From: Nostoc mirabile CHAB5784
GTDB lineage: Bacteria; Cyanobacteriota; Cyanobacteriia; Cyanobacteriales; Nostocaceae
Assembly (NCBI RefSeq): GCF_020829645.1
Contig: NZ_JAIVFS010000013.1
Location: 1-64,000 of the forward strand
DNA: 64,000 nucleotides
Direction of reading: 5' to 3'
Shown: positions 54,091 to 63,157 of the stretch, one piece after another
Position numbering within the stretch: the stretch's first letter is position 1
Layout of the letters: each line of letters opens with the position of its first letter
Program-made: the position numbers and the translations under genes
Notes under the pieces: generated by a model
Database searches by the model: none
Told to the model about the DNA's origin: nothing
Seen by the model: the letters and a program-made list of their open reading frames with translations, nothing else

Positions 54091-55587
54091 ATGTTAAGTG
54101 TATTAATTTGGCTTCCAATTTTCGCTGCTCTTTTCATAGCAATATTACCTGTAAGTATCCCTAAAGATCGTATTCGTTTAGCAGCATTAGTTTTTTCTGG
54201 AATAGTTCTCTTCTGGAACCTTTTTATCCTGCTAAAATTTGATATCAGCAATCCAGGAATGCAATTTAAAGAATATTTACCCTGGAATGAAACCCTTGGA
54301 TTGAGCTATCAAATAGGTGTTGATGGGCTTTCTATATTAATGTTGGTGTTAAATAGCCTGCTCACCTGGATTTCTATTTACAGCAGTAGTAAAGAAACTG
54401 AACGCCCTCGGCTGTTTTACTCCATGATTTTATTAGTTAGTGGAGGAGTCGCAGGTGCTTTCTTGGCTGAAAATCTACTACTATTCTTCTTGTTTTACGA
54501 ACTAGAATTAATCCCCTTTTACTTACTAATTTCCATTTGGGGAGGAGAAAAACGGGGTTATGCTGGAATTAAATTCCTGATTTATACTGCTGTTTCGGGA
54601 GCATTAATTCTGGCAACATTCTTGGGTATGGTGTGGCTGAGTGGTTCTACCAATTTTGCTTTTGATGCAGTCTCAACAGAAAATCTCTCAACAGCAAAAC
54701 AAATCCTTTTACTAGCAGGGATAGTATTAGGTTTTGGAATCAAAATTCCCTTAGTTCCCTTCCATACTTGGCTACCGGATGCTTACGTTGAAGCTTCAGC
54801 ACCAATTGCCATTCTTCTGGGTGGCGTGTTAGCAAAGCTGGGAACTTATGGATTGTTGCGATTTGGGTTGGGTATGTTTCCTCATGCTTGGAGTATTATT
54901 GCACCGACTCTGGCAATTTGGGGAGCAGTCAGCGCTATCTATGGAGCAGTAATTGCGATCGCTCAAAAAGATATCAAGCGCATGGTAGCATACAGTTCCG
55001 TCGGTCACATGGGCTATATCTTACTAGCTGGTGCTGCTAGTACTCCCTTAGCACTTGTAGGTGCAGTCGCCCAAATGTTTAGCCACGGTATCATCCTGGC
55101 GATTCTCTTCCACTTGGTGGGAGTTGTAGAAGCCAAAGTAGGAACGCGCGAGTTAGATAAACTCAATGGTTTGATGAGTCCCATACGCGGCTTACCTCTA
55201 ATTAGTGCCTTACTAGTTTTAAGTGGGATGGCTAGTGCAGGTATTCCCGGTTTAACAGGATTTATCGCAGAATTTATTGTCTTTCAAGGTAGTTTCTCTA
55301 TCTTTCCCATTCCGACAATTTTGTGTGTAGTAGCTAGTGGATTAACCGCAGTTTATTTTGTCATCCTCCTCAACCGCACTTGTTTTGGCAAACTAGATAA
55401 CTTCGCCTACTATCCCAAAGTCCTTTCGTCTGAGAAAATACCAGCTTTAATTTTGGCAGCTTTTATCATCTTTTTGGGAGTACAACCCACTTGGTTAGTG
55501 CGTTGGAGTGAATCTACAACTACAACAATGGTAGCTGCAATTCCCTCTTTAGAAAAAACCGTAATCTCTGAAGTTGCGCTGAAATAG
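54091..55587 (+). CDS. ndhD: NdhD3/D4-type subunit of the CO2-uptake NDH-1 complex
   Basis: A 498-residue NuoM-like antiporter subunit with about 14 helices: YQIGVDGLSILMLVLNSLLT, LLFFLFYELELIPFYLLISIW (conserved Glu), KIPLVPFHTWLPDAYVEASA, IKRMVAYSSVGHMGYILLAGA, MFSHGIILAILFHLVGV and FIAEFIVFQGSF. Pairs with NdhF in the distal arm of the NDH-1MS-type complex, where it pumps protons to drive CO2 hydration by the Cup protein. Second core gene of the operon. Confidence 0.93.
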   Translation: MLSVLIWLPIFAALFIAILPVSIPKDRIRLAALVFSGIVLFWNLFILLKFDISNPGMQFKEYLPWNETLGLSYQIGVDGLSILMLVLNSLLTWISIYSSSKETERPRLFYSMILLVSGGVAGAFLAENLLLFFLFYELELIPFYLLISIWGGEKRGYAGIKFLIYTAVSGALILATFLGMVWLSGSTNFAFDAVSTENLSTAKQILLLAGIVLGFGIKIPLVPFHTWLPDAYVEASAPIAILLGGVLAKLGTYGLLRFGLGMFPHAWSIIAPTLAIWGAVSAIYGAVIAIAQKDIKRMVAYSSVGHMGYILLAGAASTPLALVGAVAQMFSHGIILAILFHLVGVVEAKVGTRELDKLNGLMSPIRGLPLISALLVLSGMASAGIPGLTGFIAEFIVFQGSFSIFPIPTILCVVASGLTAVYFVILLNRTCFGKLDNFAYYPKVLSSEKIPALILAAFIIFLGVQPTWLVRWSESTTTTMVAAIPSLEKTVISEVALK

Positions 55588-55601
55588 AAAATAAATCAAA
55601 A

Positions 55602-55740
55602 CACTTGTAGAGACGGCGATTTATCGCGTCTCAAAACCTATCCCCCAGACATGATAAATCACCTCTCAAAACCTATCCCCCAGACGCGATAAATCACCTC
55701 TCAAAACCTATCCCCCAGACGCGATTTCTCGCGTCTCTAC
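55602..55740. repeat. Dispersed GTAGAGACGC repeat with triple 35-bp unit
   Basis: Starts GTAGAGACGGCGATTTATCG and ends CGCGATTTCTCGCGTCTCTAC-type; in between, a 35-bp unit (AAAACCTATCCCCCAGACGC plus GATAAATCACCTCTC) is repeated three times. It fills the ndhD-cup gap. Same outer palindrome as the in-frame insert at 3003-3030. Confidence 0.85.
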
Positions 55741-55755
55741 CAATTTTCGATTACC

Positions 55756-57063
55756 ATGACAGCAATTAAAACAGCAATTAAATTACCTCCTTCCAAGCAC
55801 GAATTTGCTGAAGTAATTCACCGCTTAGAAGCAGGCGGTGCAATGTTACCTGATACTCCAGAAAATTTAATGCAAATCATCGGTTTATACAAAGCTTATG
55901 CTGTGCCGATGGACTTTTACTGGCGTGACCTACTTTATATTGCTGAACGTGAATTTTTAAACCCGCTTCCCTTCTTTAAATACTTCTTACCCAAAGAGTA
56001 TTTAGAACTGCATAATCATTACGCTGGCGATGATGCAGATTTACGAATTTGGCGCGGCGAAGCTACTGCACATCCAGAACTTTTGGCATTTATTGAGAAA
56101 GGTGAAACTTTCAAAATGCCCAAGTTGTTGCATCACTTATTCCACGATCGCATTAACATGGAATTTGCTGAAGCTTGTATGCGGGCGATGTTGTGGCATA
56201 GAGGGATGGGTGGACAATTTGACCCTTACCTAGATTCCGAAGAATACAAAGCCAACGCCGATAGGGCAATTAAAGCTTACTTCCAAGGGAACCCGGTAAT
56301 GCTGGGACTTTACAAGCTGTTCCCCGATATGTTTTTAGAACAGTGCCGCCAGATGTCATACTACGCTAATCTGGGCTTATTCTGGGAAATCATGGCCCCA
56401 GTGTTCTTTGAAATGTCCGATCGCTATGACGAAGGTACCATTAGCAGCGTCCCAGAGGCAATGAGTTTCTTAGTTAATGGTATATTTGCGATCGCAGGTC
56501 GTCCCATTTACCATCACGTTTATATTCGTGGCGAATGCTACGAAATTGTCCCCAAATCCAAGGGTTTTATGTGGCTATATGAAGCAGCATTACCTTATGT
56601 AGAAGCTGTTTTCTACCGCACCGCACCCTTCCGAGGGACAAAATCTTATAATGCTCAAGCGCGTCAAGTACCGGCAGACCAGAAAGACTTTCACTATGGT
56701 ATTCTTTACGCTGATGTATTCCCAGTCGGTACTGCTGGCATTCCTCCCACATTATTAATGCAAGATATGTTGCATTTTTTGCCCCCATATCTTGTTGATT
56801 ACTACAGCCAACATTGCCGGGGTGAAGAAGATATGTTGATTCAGTTGGGAGTTAGTTTTCAACGGTCAATGTACTGTGTGACTTCTGCGGTAATTCAAGC
56901 CTTGCGAACTGCACTTTTATATCCATTAGATGATCCGAATCCCAAGCATTTACAAGCCAATCGAGATTTTTTTGAAATGCAGCTAAATCGCTTTACTCGA
57001 CCCGACTACAACATTCGTGATGCTGCTCGTTTGGGGAGTATTCAAACGCAAGATTATAGATAA
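55756..57063 (+). CDS. CO2 hydration protein (CupA/CupB, ChpXY family)
   Basis: A 435-residue soluble protein bound to NDH-1MS-type complexes and proposed to hydrate CO2 to bicarbonate. Family features: FAEVIHRLEAGGAMLPDTPE, DLLYIAEREFLNPLPFFKYF, LLHHLFHDRINMEFAEACMR, MLWHRGMGGQFDPYLDSEEY, QCRQMSYYANLGLFWEIMAP, and the His/Cys-rich FHYGILYADVFPVGTAGIPP and RGEEDMLIQLGVSFQRSMYC, which may bind metal. Last gene of the operon. The cupS gene that often follows cupA is not present, which slightly favours the CupB (NDH-1MS') type. Confidence 0.9.
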   Translation: MTAIKTAIKLPPSKHEFAEVIHRLEAGGAMLPDTPENLMQIIGLYKAYAVPMDFYWRDLLYIAEREFLNPLPFFKYFLPKEYLELHNHYAGDDADLRIWRGEATAHPELLAFIEKGETFKMPKLLHHLFHDRINMEFAEACMRAMLWHRGMGGQFDPYLDSEEYKANADRAIKAYFQGNPVMLGLYKLFPDMFLEQCRQMSYYANLGLFWEIMAPVFFEMSDRYDEGTISSVPEAMSFLVNGIFAIAGRPIYHHVYIRGECYEIVPKSKGFMWLYEAALPYVEAVFYRTAPFRGTKSYNAQARQVPADQKDFHYGILYADVFPVGTAGIPPTLLMQDMLHFLPPYLVDYYSQHCRGEEDMLIQLGVSFQRSMYCVTSAVIQALRTALLYPLDDPNPKHLQANRDFFEMQLNRFTRPDYNIRDAARLGSIQTQDYR

Positions 57064-57731
57064 GAGATCCCCCCAACCCCAATACTGTTCGGTGAAGTTT
57101 AAAAAATAACTCCAATGTAGTAGCACGGCAAGCTTAATTTGTTGGGTTGAGTAATCATAGAATAGTTTTATTTGGGACTTTCTAGGTTTTTTGAACCCAA
57201 TATTTTAAGGCTGACGTGCTAGTAGGTTGGGTTGAGGAACGTAGACCCAATACGGTTCGGTTAGCTTGTTTACACTGCGAAGATCCCCCCAACCCACGCC
57301 AGTCGCTCCACTTGGGGAGACCCCAAGACCGCGCTGGCTCCCCGATAAATTGGGGGGCTAATTTCCTCCTTTACCCCCTTTTTAAAGGGGTCGCCACAGG
57401 CGGGGGGATCTTATCCGAACCGTATTGAACGTAGACCCAAAGGGGCTTCCCGCAGGGTAACCCAACATTTTCGCAGCTTTGTTGGGTTTCACTCCGTCAA
57501 ACGCTCTGGACAAGAACCGAATTTCTCCAAAAGCTCAGATATAAGCTTAGTATTTGAACAATCCCAAGTAACACTAGTGTTAGTAGCCTTATAAAAACCT
57601 GGTTGACCGTAGCCTGATAATGCATTAGTATCAGGTATCCTACTCACACACCCTCACCAATACATCGGGGAAGGTTCGTGAGGTGTGTACTTCATTTAGT
57701 TGCAAAGTGCTGTAAGTAAAAAGTAATTTCA
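57064..57731. other. Repeat-filled gap after the CO2-uptake operon
   Basis: No gene. Contains a lone family B end (CAATACTGTTCGGTG near 57083), the GTAGGTTGGGTTGAGGAACG repeat from 57221, itself split by the family B element 57248-57427, and a hairpin-like ...TGTTGGGTTTCACTCC tail to about 57500. Confidence 0.6.
57248..57427. mobile_element. MITE-like element, family B variant, 10-bp target repeat, nested
   Basis: CAATACGGTTCGG at 57248-57260 and CCGAACCGTATTG at 57415-57427 are perfect inverted ends. AACGTAGACC is found on both sides (57238-57247 and 57428-57437): a 10-bp target duplication as in the copy at 48185. It is inserted inside another repeat (GTAGGTTGGGTTGAGGAACG... CCCAACATTTTCGC), so it is the younger of the two. 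180 bp with CCCCCTTTTTAAAGGGG-type interior. Confidence 0.88.
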
Positions 57732-58589
57732 TCAGGTTCGACTAGATTTAGTTAATCGCTGCTTAATCGATTCAGGTAATCGTTCTGGATGCTTAGAAAA
57801 ATAAAAGATTTTTAATAAAATAAAATTCAGGTTCCGAGCTAACCAAATTTGCGATCGCTCCATCAAGGATAGTGTTTTAATATAATCATTAAATAATTGT
57901 TTAATTCGCACCAAACTGGTTCCTCTAGCAGAATCATCAAATGTTTTGGTTCCTGGATAATATCTATAGTTACCCCAAATCTCATTGAAATATTTAACAT
58001 GAGATGATCTAACCGCTTTCAAAAGAAAATCTAAATCCATTACATAATGATCTTCTACCTTATAGAGTCCGATTTGCTGATGCAATGATTTGTGATAGAA
58101 GTAAGCAGATGGATTTACTGGAAAAGAAGCATCGATAATTCCATCTTGATTAACTCGCCTTTCTAAGAGTAAATCAATCCTCCGTAATCGGCTAGGCTTA
58201 TTAATATAAATTAGTTTACCTTGTTGATTGCAAACATTACAGTTGCCAACAACTAAGCTAGGCTCTGGTAAAGTTTGGAAAATTTCACAAATGCGGTTAA
58301 GAACGTTTATTTCATAAAAATCATCAACATTTAAAACACCAATAATCTGTCCTTGTGCTATAGCAATCCCTTTATTGATAGCATCAGATTGTCCTCGATC
58401 CTTTTCACTAATCCAACGAATGTGGGGATATTGATTGGCTTTATCCTTAATAATGTCTACTGTCTTGTCGCTTGAACCTCCATCGACAATGATATGCTCC
58501 ACTTCTAAACAGTTTTGGTCAATGACAACTTGAATGCAAGATTCTATGAATTTCTCTCCGTTATAAACTGGTGTAATTATACTAATCAT
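57732..58589 (-). CDS. Family 2 glycosyltransferase
   Basis: A 285-residue GT-A enzyme that transfers a sugar from a nucleotide donor. MISIITPVYNGEKFIESCI opens the fold, IIVDGGSSDKTVDIIKDK and DRGQSDAINKGIAIAQG form the donor site, and VLNVDDFYE is the DxD metal motif. The second half (SAYFYHKSLHQQIGLYKVED, MDLDFLLKAV) resembles colanic-acid/WcaA-like transferases. Start at the ATG at 58589 (a TTG two codons earlier is open). No other polysaccharide genes next to it. Confidence 0.9.
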   Translation of the reverse strand: MISIITPVYNGEKFIESCIQVVIDQNCLEVEHIIVDGGSSDKTVDIIKDKANQYPHIRWISEKDRGQSDAINKGIAIAQGQIIGVLNVDDFYEINVLNRICEIFQTLPEPSLVVGNCNVCNQQGKLIYINKPSRLRRIDLLLERRVNQDGIIDASFPVNPSAYFYHKSLHQQIGLYKVEDHYVMDLDFLLKAVRSSHVKYFNEIWGNYRYYPGTKTFDDSARGTSLVRIKQLFNDYIKTLSLMERSQIWLARNLNFILLKIFYFSKHPERLPESIKQRLTKSSRT

Positions 58590-59129
58590 TAACAAGCGCC
58601 TCTTGTGGGTATTCCAAACAAAAGAATAATTTAAACGATTGATCTCTAATCATAGTGTTCCCCATTTGCACAGATTTATAACGCAACTGCCTTTTTGCGT
58701 AAGTCCTATACAGTTTATACAATAGCTTTGTCTGCGACAAGAACATGGCTCTCATGAAGCTTGTTATAAACTATACATTATTATCCACAGTGTGGCATTC
58801 ACTGCTCATGAATGGAGAATTCGCTGGTCGTTCTTGTGCATAAGTCAATTGCTACGGCAAAAAGATACTTTGACATCAACTATTCTCAAGCTTTTCATCC
58901 TTTTTTTGGTTGATACGGTAAATCCAACTTATGTCTGTACGGTTTACCCAACTTTTTTGATATCTTTCTTTTATTAAATTAGTTACTAGAGAGAACAAAC
59001 AAAGCAAACAAAGCTTCTCTCAAAAAGTAGAGGTTTGATAATTGGTTAAATATCTGAAACCTCTAAATCCCCCTAAAACTTAGTTTGATTACTCAAAAGT
59101 CAATTAGAAAGTTAAGGAGAGATTGAAAT
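58590..59129. other. Gene-free region upstream of hsp20
   Basis: No gene. It holds a single family G end (TTTTTGCGTAAGTCCTATA, 58691-58709) and a CAAACAAAGCAAACAAAG direct repeat near 58993. The hsp20 promoter should lie here; no CIRCE element (TTAGCACTC-N9-GAGTGCTAA) was seen. Confidence 0.5.
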
Positions 59130-59663
59130 ATGGCACTCATTCGTTGGGAACCATTCCGTGAAATGGAGATTCTACGTCGTCAAATGGATCAACTCTTCTC
59201 TGAGCTTACAGCAGCCGAGCGCGGCAACTCTGATGTTTCTGCATCACCGAGAACAGCATGGGTTCCTGCTGTTGAATTATCTGACAATGGTTCAGAGTTC
59301 GTATTAAGAGTTGAGATTCCAGGCGTGGAAGCTAAAAACCTGGATGTTCAAGTTACTCAAGATGCAGTTTCGATTGCTGGTGAGCATCGTTACGAAAAAC
59401 ATTCCGAATCTAACGCTAAAGTTCATTCTGAATTTCGGTATGGCAACTTTACTAGAGTAGTCCCTCTACCAAGCAAAGTTCAGAATCAACAAGTTAAGGC
59501 AGACATGAAAGATGGGATTTTAATTCTGACTTTACCTAAACTGGAGCAAGAGCAAAACAAGGTATTCAAAGTGAATTTAGGCCACTCTCAAAGTGGTACA
59601 GCTTCTATAGAAGCTGGCAATGGTAATACACAACCCAACATTACATCACAACAAAGTGTTTAA
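59130..59663 (+). CDS. hspA: Small heat-shock protein Hsp20 (alpha-crystallin)
   Basis: A 177-residue ATP-independent chaperone. The N-terminal arm MALIRWEPFREMEILRRQMD, the alpha-crystallin domain (about 45-145: WVPAVELSDNGSEFVLRVEI, FRYGNFTRVVPLPSKV, ADMKDGILILTLPK) and the C-terminal extension are all present. Cyanobacterial HspA protects membranes and phycobilisomes in heat and light stress. A good AAGGAGAG ribosome site precedes the ATG, and a strong terminator follows. Confidence 0.93.
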   Translation: MALIRWEPFREMEILRRQMDQLFSELTAAERGNSDVSASPRTAWVPAVELSDNGSEFVLRVEIPGVEAKNLDVQVTQDAVSIAGEHRYEKHSESNAKVHSEFRYGNFTRVVPLPSKVQNQQVKADMKDGILILTLPKLEQEQNKVFKVNLGHSQSGTASIEAGNGNTQPNITSQQSV

Positions 59664-59730
59664 GTGACTTGAGAAAATGTTCTCTCTGATTCAATAGTTC
59701 CTATATCTCTGAAATAGTTGCATTTTGAGA

Positions 59731-59764
59731 AAAACCCCAGCTAAACTTATCGGCTGGGGTTTTT
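59731..59764 (+). terminator. Rho-independent terminator of hsp20
   Basis: AAAACCCCAGC at 59731-59741 pairs with GCTGGGGTTTT at 59753-59763, followed by T. Stem is perfect; because A precedes and T follows, it can also serve the convergent Rieske gene. Confidence 0.9.
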
Positions 59765-59825
59765 GTCGCCTAACTCCTAAAAAATAGATAGGCTAATATA
59801 TTGCAAGAAATTCAGGGAAAGGGCG

Positions 59826-60185
59826 CTATTCCTCTTGCACATCAACCCAAATACTGCCTTCTTCTACACGAATAGGAAATACTGGCAATGCTTTTTGTGG
59901 CGAAACCATCGAGAGTACTTTACCTACACCAGGTGGCCAAGAACACCAGCCTTGTACCTCACCAGTCCGCAGATCAAAAGCACTGCGATGGAACGTACAA
60001 ACTATTGCCCCATCTTCAGTGATTTTCCCACTTTTCAACGGTAATTTTAAGTGGGGACAGTTGTTATCTACAGCATAAAGCTGATTTTCGTGGTTCAAAA
60101 CCAGAATTTTCCGGTTGCCAACTTTCACCACTTGTCGCGTACCTGGGGAAAGTGCTTCTACTGCAAGAACTTTAGTCCAACTCAT
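59826..60185 (-). CDS. Rieske [2Fe-2S] ferredoxin-like protein
   Basis: A 119-residue soluble protein with both cluster boxes: Cys43-Pro-His45 in NNCPHLKLPL and Cys63-x-x-His66 in VCTFHRSAFDLRTGE. It has the Rieske fold of biphenyl-dioxygenase ferredoxins and of nitrite reductase small subunits, so an electron-carrier role is likely. No oxygenase partner is adjacent. A strong AAAGGAGAA ribosome site precedes the ATG. Convergent with hsp20. Confidence 0.9.
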   Translation of the reverse strand: MSWTKVLAVEALSPGTRQVVKVGNRKILVLNHENQLYAVDNNCPHLKLPLKSGKITEDGAIVCTFHRSAFDLRTGEVQGWCSWPPGVGKVLSMVSPQKALPVFPIRVEEGSIWVDVQEE

Positions 60186-60482
60186 TAGGTTCTCCTTTCC
60201 TAATTAATCTGCTTTCAGTTTCTCGCAATTGTGACTAGTGCGATCGCCTTTCAGTACTGGGGAGCGGGGAAGGATAAACTCACTAGATGACATTTGCCCA
60301 AAATAGTGATCGCTACGACGGGCTTTGCCTACGGTGGGAAAATATCATAACTATAAAATGTTACATGAAATTCTATTTTTACACTGGATAAACTGATTTC
60401 TGGGTAAACTAAAGGAAGCACTTCCTATCCTCGTATCATAGGGCTTGTGGCTTATACCAGACAATTTTGAGCTAGATAAAAA

Positions 60483-62330
60483 ATGATTAAGACAAGTTAC
60501 GAATTTGACCAGTCTATCCTCCCCGCAGGATCTTCATTAAAGACTAATATTCTGCTACGTTTTCGGGCTGAGGTAGCTGAATCTCCCCGACGTAACCTTA
60601 ACCTTTCTCTTGTAATTGACCGTTCAGGCTCTATGGCTGGCGCTCCCTTGCATCATGCACTCAAAGCCGCTGAGTCTGTGGTGGATCAACTTGAGCCAGA
60701 TGACATTCTCTCAGTAGTTGTTTACGACGATGAAGTGGACAGCGTTGTGCCACCCCAGGCTGTGACTAACAAGGGCGCACTGAAAAATTCTATCCGCAAG
60801 GTTAAAGCAGGCGGTATTACCAACTTATCCGGGGGATGGCTCAAAGGCTGTGAACATGTGAAGACGCGACTTGATCCGCAAAAAATCAACCGTGTTCTCC
60901 TGCTTACCGATGGTCACGCCAATATGGGCATTCAAGACCCCAAGACACTCACGGCGACATCGGGGCAAAAAGCCGAGGAAGGTATTACCACAACTACTTT
61001 AGGTTTCGCTCAAGGTTTTAATGAAGACCTACTGATTGGTATGGCAAGGGCCGCCACGGGCAACTTCTATTTCATTCAGAGCATCGACGAAGCAACTGAA
61101 GTGTTTAGTATTGAGCTAGACAGTCTTAGAGCAGTAGTGGGACAGAACCTCAAGGTGACACTTGAGTTGGCTGATGGTGTCAGCCTTGTTGATACCTTAA
61201 GTCTTGCTAAAGTTAGTCAGAATGACGCTGGTCAAGCTATCCTCACCTTGGGAGAGCTTTACGAGGGCGAAGATAAACTTCTTGGTTTGAGTTTGGAGAT
61301 ATCAAGCGCTCAAGTTGGTGAGCTACCTGTGATGAAACTGCATTACAGCGCCGATGTTGTGCAAGATGACCTAATTCAAAGCGTGTCAGGCACAGCAGAT
61401 ATCATCGCCAAAGTTGGCAGCGTTGAGGAAGCAGCTTTTGCCTCTACGAGCCATATCATTTTGGAACTGAGTCGCCTCACCATCGCTAAGGCCAAAGAGA
61501 CTGCTCTCGATCTAGCTGAACATGGCAGACATCAGGAAGCGGAACAAACCCTCCGGGCGCTTGTGAAAGATTTGCGGGATAAAGGGTTGAACGAGAATTT
61601 TGAAATTGCTGAGGAAATCGATCAGCTTGAGTATTTCGCGGGTCGGATCGCCCAAAAAGCTCTAGGCAATGCCGGACGTAAAGAGATGCGGGATCAGACT
61701 TACCAGACGATGACGCGCAATCGCAGCGATCTGGTGGGTCGCGGTGTCACTACTGGCGATGATGTGTACACAATGCCAGTTGTAAATGAAGTCGGTTCAG
61801 GCGTTGAACTATACTGCGTTCGTGAAGGGGGTAAACTGCGGGTCAAAGTCATGTCCGAAGGCTACGATTCAACCAAGAATGTCCAGTTTCCCCGCGCCAT
61901 TCGTGCCGAGGCAGCCCGCTATGTTGTTGAAGGACTGGAACTTTCAAGCGATGGCACTTTCTACCGTGTACGTGGTAGTATCACCCGTTTTGCTCAACCC
62001 GGTGAAGCAGATATCTTCGTTGCCCCTAGACAATCAAATATAGCTAACACAGGCAAAGCCTCCAAAGCCCCTGCCACTGCGGCCGACCTCCCAACAACTG
62101 ACACTGTAAAGGATGCCATTCTTGTTCAGTGTGTCAAAGATGGCAGCAAGCTACGCGCTAGGGTGGTTTCCGATGGATATGAACCGGATTGGAACATGCG
62201 TTTTCCGCGATCGGTTCGTGAGGAAGGGATGCTTTACGTCGTTGATGAAATCAAAACAGCACCTGATGGAAAATCTTATATTGCGTGTGGTGAAATCAAG
62301 CGATTTGTTCAACCTAACACTACCAATTAA
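60483..62330 (+). CDS. VWA-domain protein with duplicated C-terminal module
   Basis: A 615-residue protein without signal peptide. VWA domain at about 38-225 with an intact MIDAS: Asp46-x-Ser-x-Ser in LVIDRSGSMAG, Thr in GGITNLSGGW, and Asp in LLLTDGHANMGI. A beta-rich and a helical segment follow (225-420). The C-terminus holds two copies of a 65-residue module: VELYCVREGGKLRVKVMSEG...FYRVRGSITRF and ILVQCVKDGSKLRARVVSDG...SYIACGEIKRF, separated by an Ala/Thr linker. VWA proteins of this kind scaffold protein complexes or partner with AAA ATPases. Convergent with a three-gene operon; both ends meet at a MITE. Confidence 0.85.
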   Translation: MIKTSYEFDQSILPAGSSLKTNILLRFRAEVAESPRRNLNLSLVIDRSGSMAGAPLHHALKAAESVVDQLEPDDILSVVVYDDEVDSVVPPQAVTNKGALKNSIRKVKAGGITNLSGGWLKGCEHVKTRLDPQKINRVLLLTDGHANMGIQDPKTLTATSGQKAEEGITTTTLGFAQGFNEDLLIGMARAATGNFYFIQSIDEATEVFSIELDSLRAVVGQNLKVTLELADGVSLVDTLSLAKVSQNDAGQAILTLGELYEGEDKLLGLSLEISSAQVGELPVMKLHYSADVVQDDLIQSVSGTADIIAKVGSVEEAAFASTSHIILELSRLTIAKAKETALDLAEHGRHQEAEQTLRALVKDLRDKGLNENFEIAEEIDQLEYFAGRIAQKALGNAGRKEMRDQTYQTMTRNRSDLVGRGVTTGDDVYTMPVVNEVGSGVELYCVREGGKLRVKVMSEGYDSTKNVQFPRAIRAEAARYVVEGLELSSDGTFYRVRGSITRFAQPGEADIFVAPRQSNIANTGKASKAPATAADLPTTDTVKDAILVQCVKDGSKLRARVVSDGYEPDWNMRFPRSVREEGMLYVVDEIKTAPDGKSYIACGEIKRFVQPNTTN

Positions 62331-62461
62331 TGGACTTCCAAGAAATAAATTATCCAATCTTGTGGGGTGGGCATCTTGCCCGCCCAGTAACCAAAGGCGG
62401 GCAAGATGCCCACCCCACCCACAACAAGTAGTTTCCTTCTTTTTTATTTGTCAGTCTCTTA
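62331..62461. mobile_element. MITE-like element, family A, between convergent genes
   Basis: The left end TGGACTTCCAAGAAATAAAT is nearly the same as that of the element at 8741; the right end TTTTTATTTGTCAGTCTC-TTA is a diverged inverse. The interior is a strong hairpin (GTGGGGTGGGCATCTTGCCC / GGGCAAGATGCCCACCCC). The left end starts right at the VWA stop codon, and the TTA at its right end is the complement of the stop codon of the facing gene. It may act as a two-way terminator. Confidence 0.8.
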
Positions 62462-63157
62462 CGCCTCGATCGCAGGGTTATAATCATCTGGGTTATTGAA
62501 CCCTGCAATCCAGGCGGCTGCTTGATGGCAACTTCGCATCTGAGGGGGAACACGCAAAATATGAATATGTCCTGTGGATGGACAAGTGACTTTCAAGACC
62601 ATAAGCGGCTCGTCATCCTCAAAAGGAATGTAGACTAGTTGACGTTCCCCACCAGCGTCTCGATCGCGATCGCGGATCAACCCTCCCACTTGCTGCAAAA
62701 ATGTCTCGTATCCCAGACGTTCAATTAGTACGCGGCGCAACTCAACATTCTCTATATTGAGGATATCCTGCCCCGTTAAAGACTGGGATTCAAAGGCAAT
62801 CTTATCCGTCACTTGCACGCCTCGCCAGCGCAAGACAAAACCATGCCCCGCAGATAGACTGGTAATCCCACTTCCGGCCAACTCGATCCAATAAGTGACG
62901 TGGAGTCCTTGGGGAAGGGTAGTGAGGTTTACACAGTCGCTGATATCAAGACTTTCACAAGTGAGATTTTCCGGTAGATTGTAAAGATTCAACGCACCGC
63001 TTAAATCCAGATAACCTAAAACACGCATACCATCCCAGGCGCGATGCTCAAGGATGAGTTTTCGAGCGTGTTCAGCCGATACAGGCTCGTGGCTTTGGTT
63101 TGGGCGCTGCAAAACTTGTTTATTCGGCACACGTCCATTCGACATGATCTTGAGCAT
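62459..63157 (-). CDS. DUF6745-like protein with leucine-rich start
   Basis: A 232-residue cytosolic protein. Residues 40-120 contain two or three irregular leucine-rich turns (YLDLSGALNLYNLPENLTC, LDISDCVNLTTLPQGLHV). The C-terminal part (about 145-225) has the pattern ELRRVLIERLGYETFLQQVG, QLVYIPFEDDEPLMVLKV, CPSTGHIHILRVPPQMRSCH, AAAWIAGF, which I associate with DUF6745 proteins. Function is unknown. Its ATG overlaps the stop of the gene upstream (TAATG), indicating translational coupling, and its stop codon lies in the MITE end. Confidence 0.6.
   Translation of the reverse strand: MLKIMSNGRVPNKQVLQRPNQSHEPVSAEHARKLILEHRAWDGMRVLGYLDLSGALNLYNLPENLTCESLDISDCVNLTTLPQGLHVTYWIELAGSGITSLSAGHGFVLRWRGVQVTDKIAFESQSLTGQDILNIENVELRRVLIERLGYETFLQQVGGLIRDRDRDAGGERQLVYIPFEDDEPLMVLKVTCPSTGHIHILRVPPQMRSCHQAAAWIAGFNNPDDYNPAIEA

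Noticed and set aside
58590..59129. CIRCE element controlling hsp20
   Set aside because: No TTAGCACTC/GAGTGCTAA inverted repeat is present in the upstream region.
62113..62499. 128-residue frame overlapping the end of the VWA gene and the MITE
   Set aside because: Out-of-frame shadow of the VWA gene continuing through the element.
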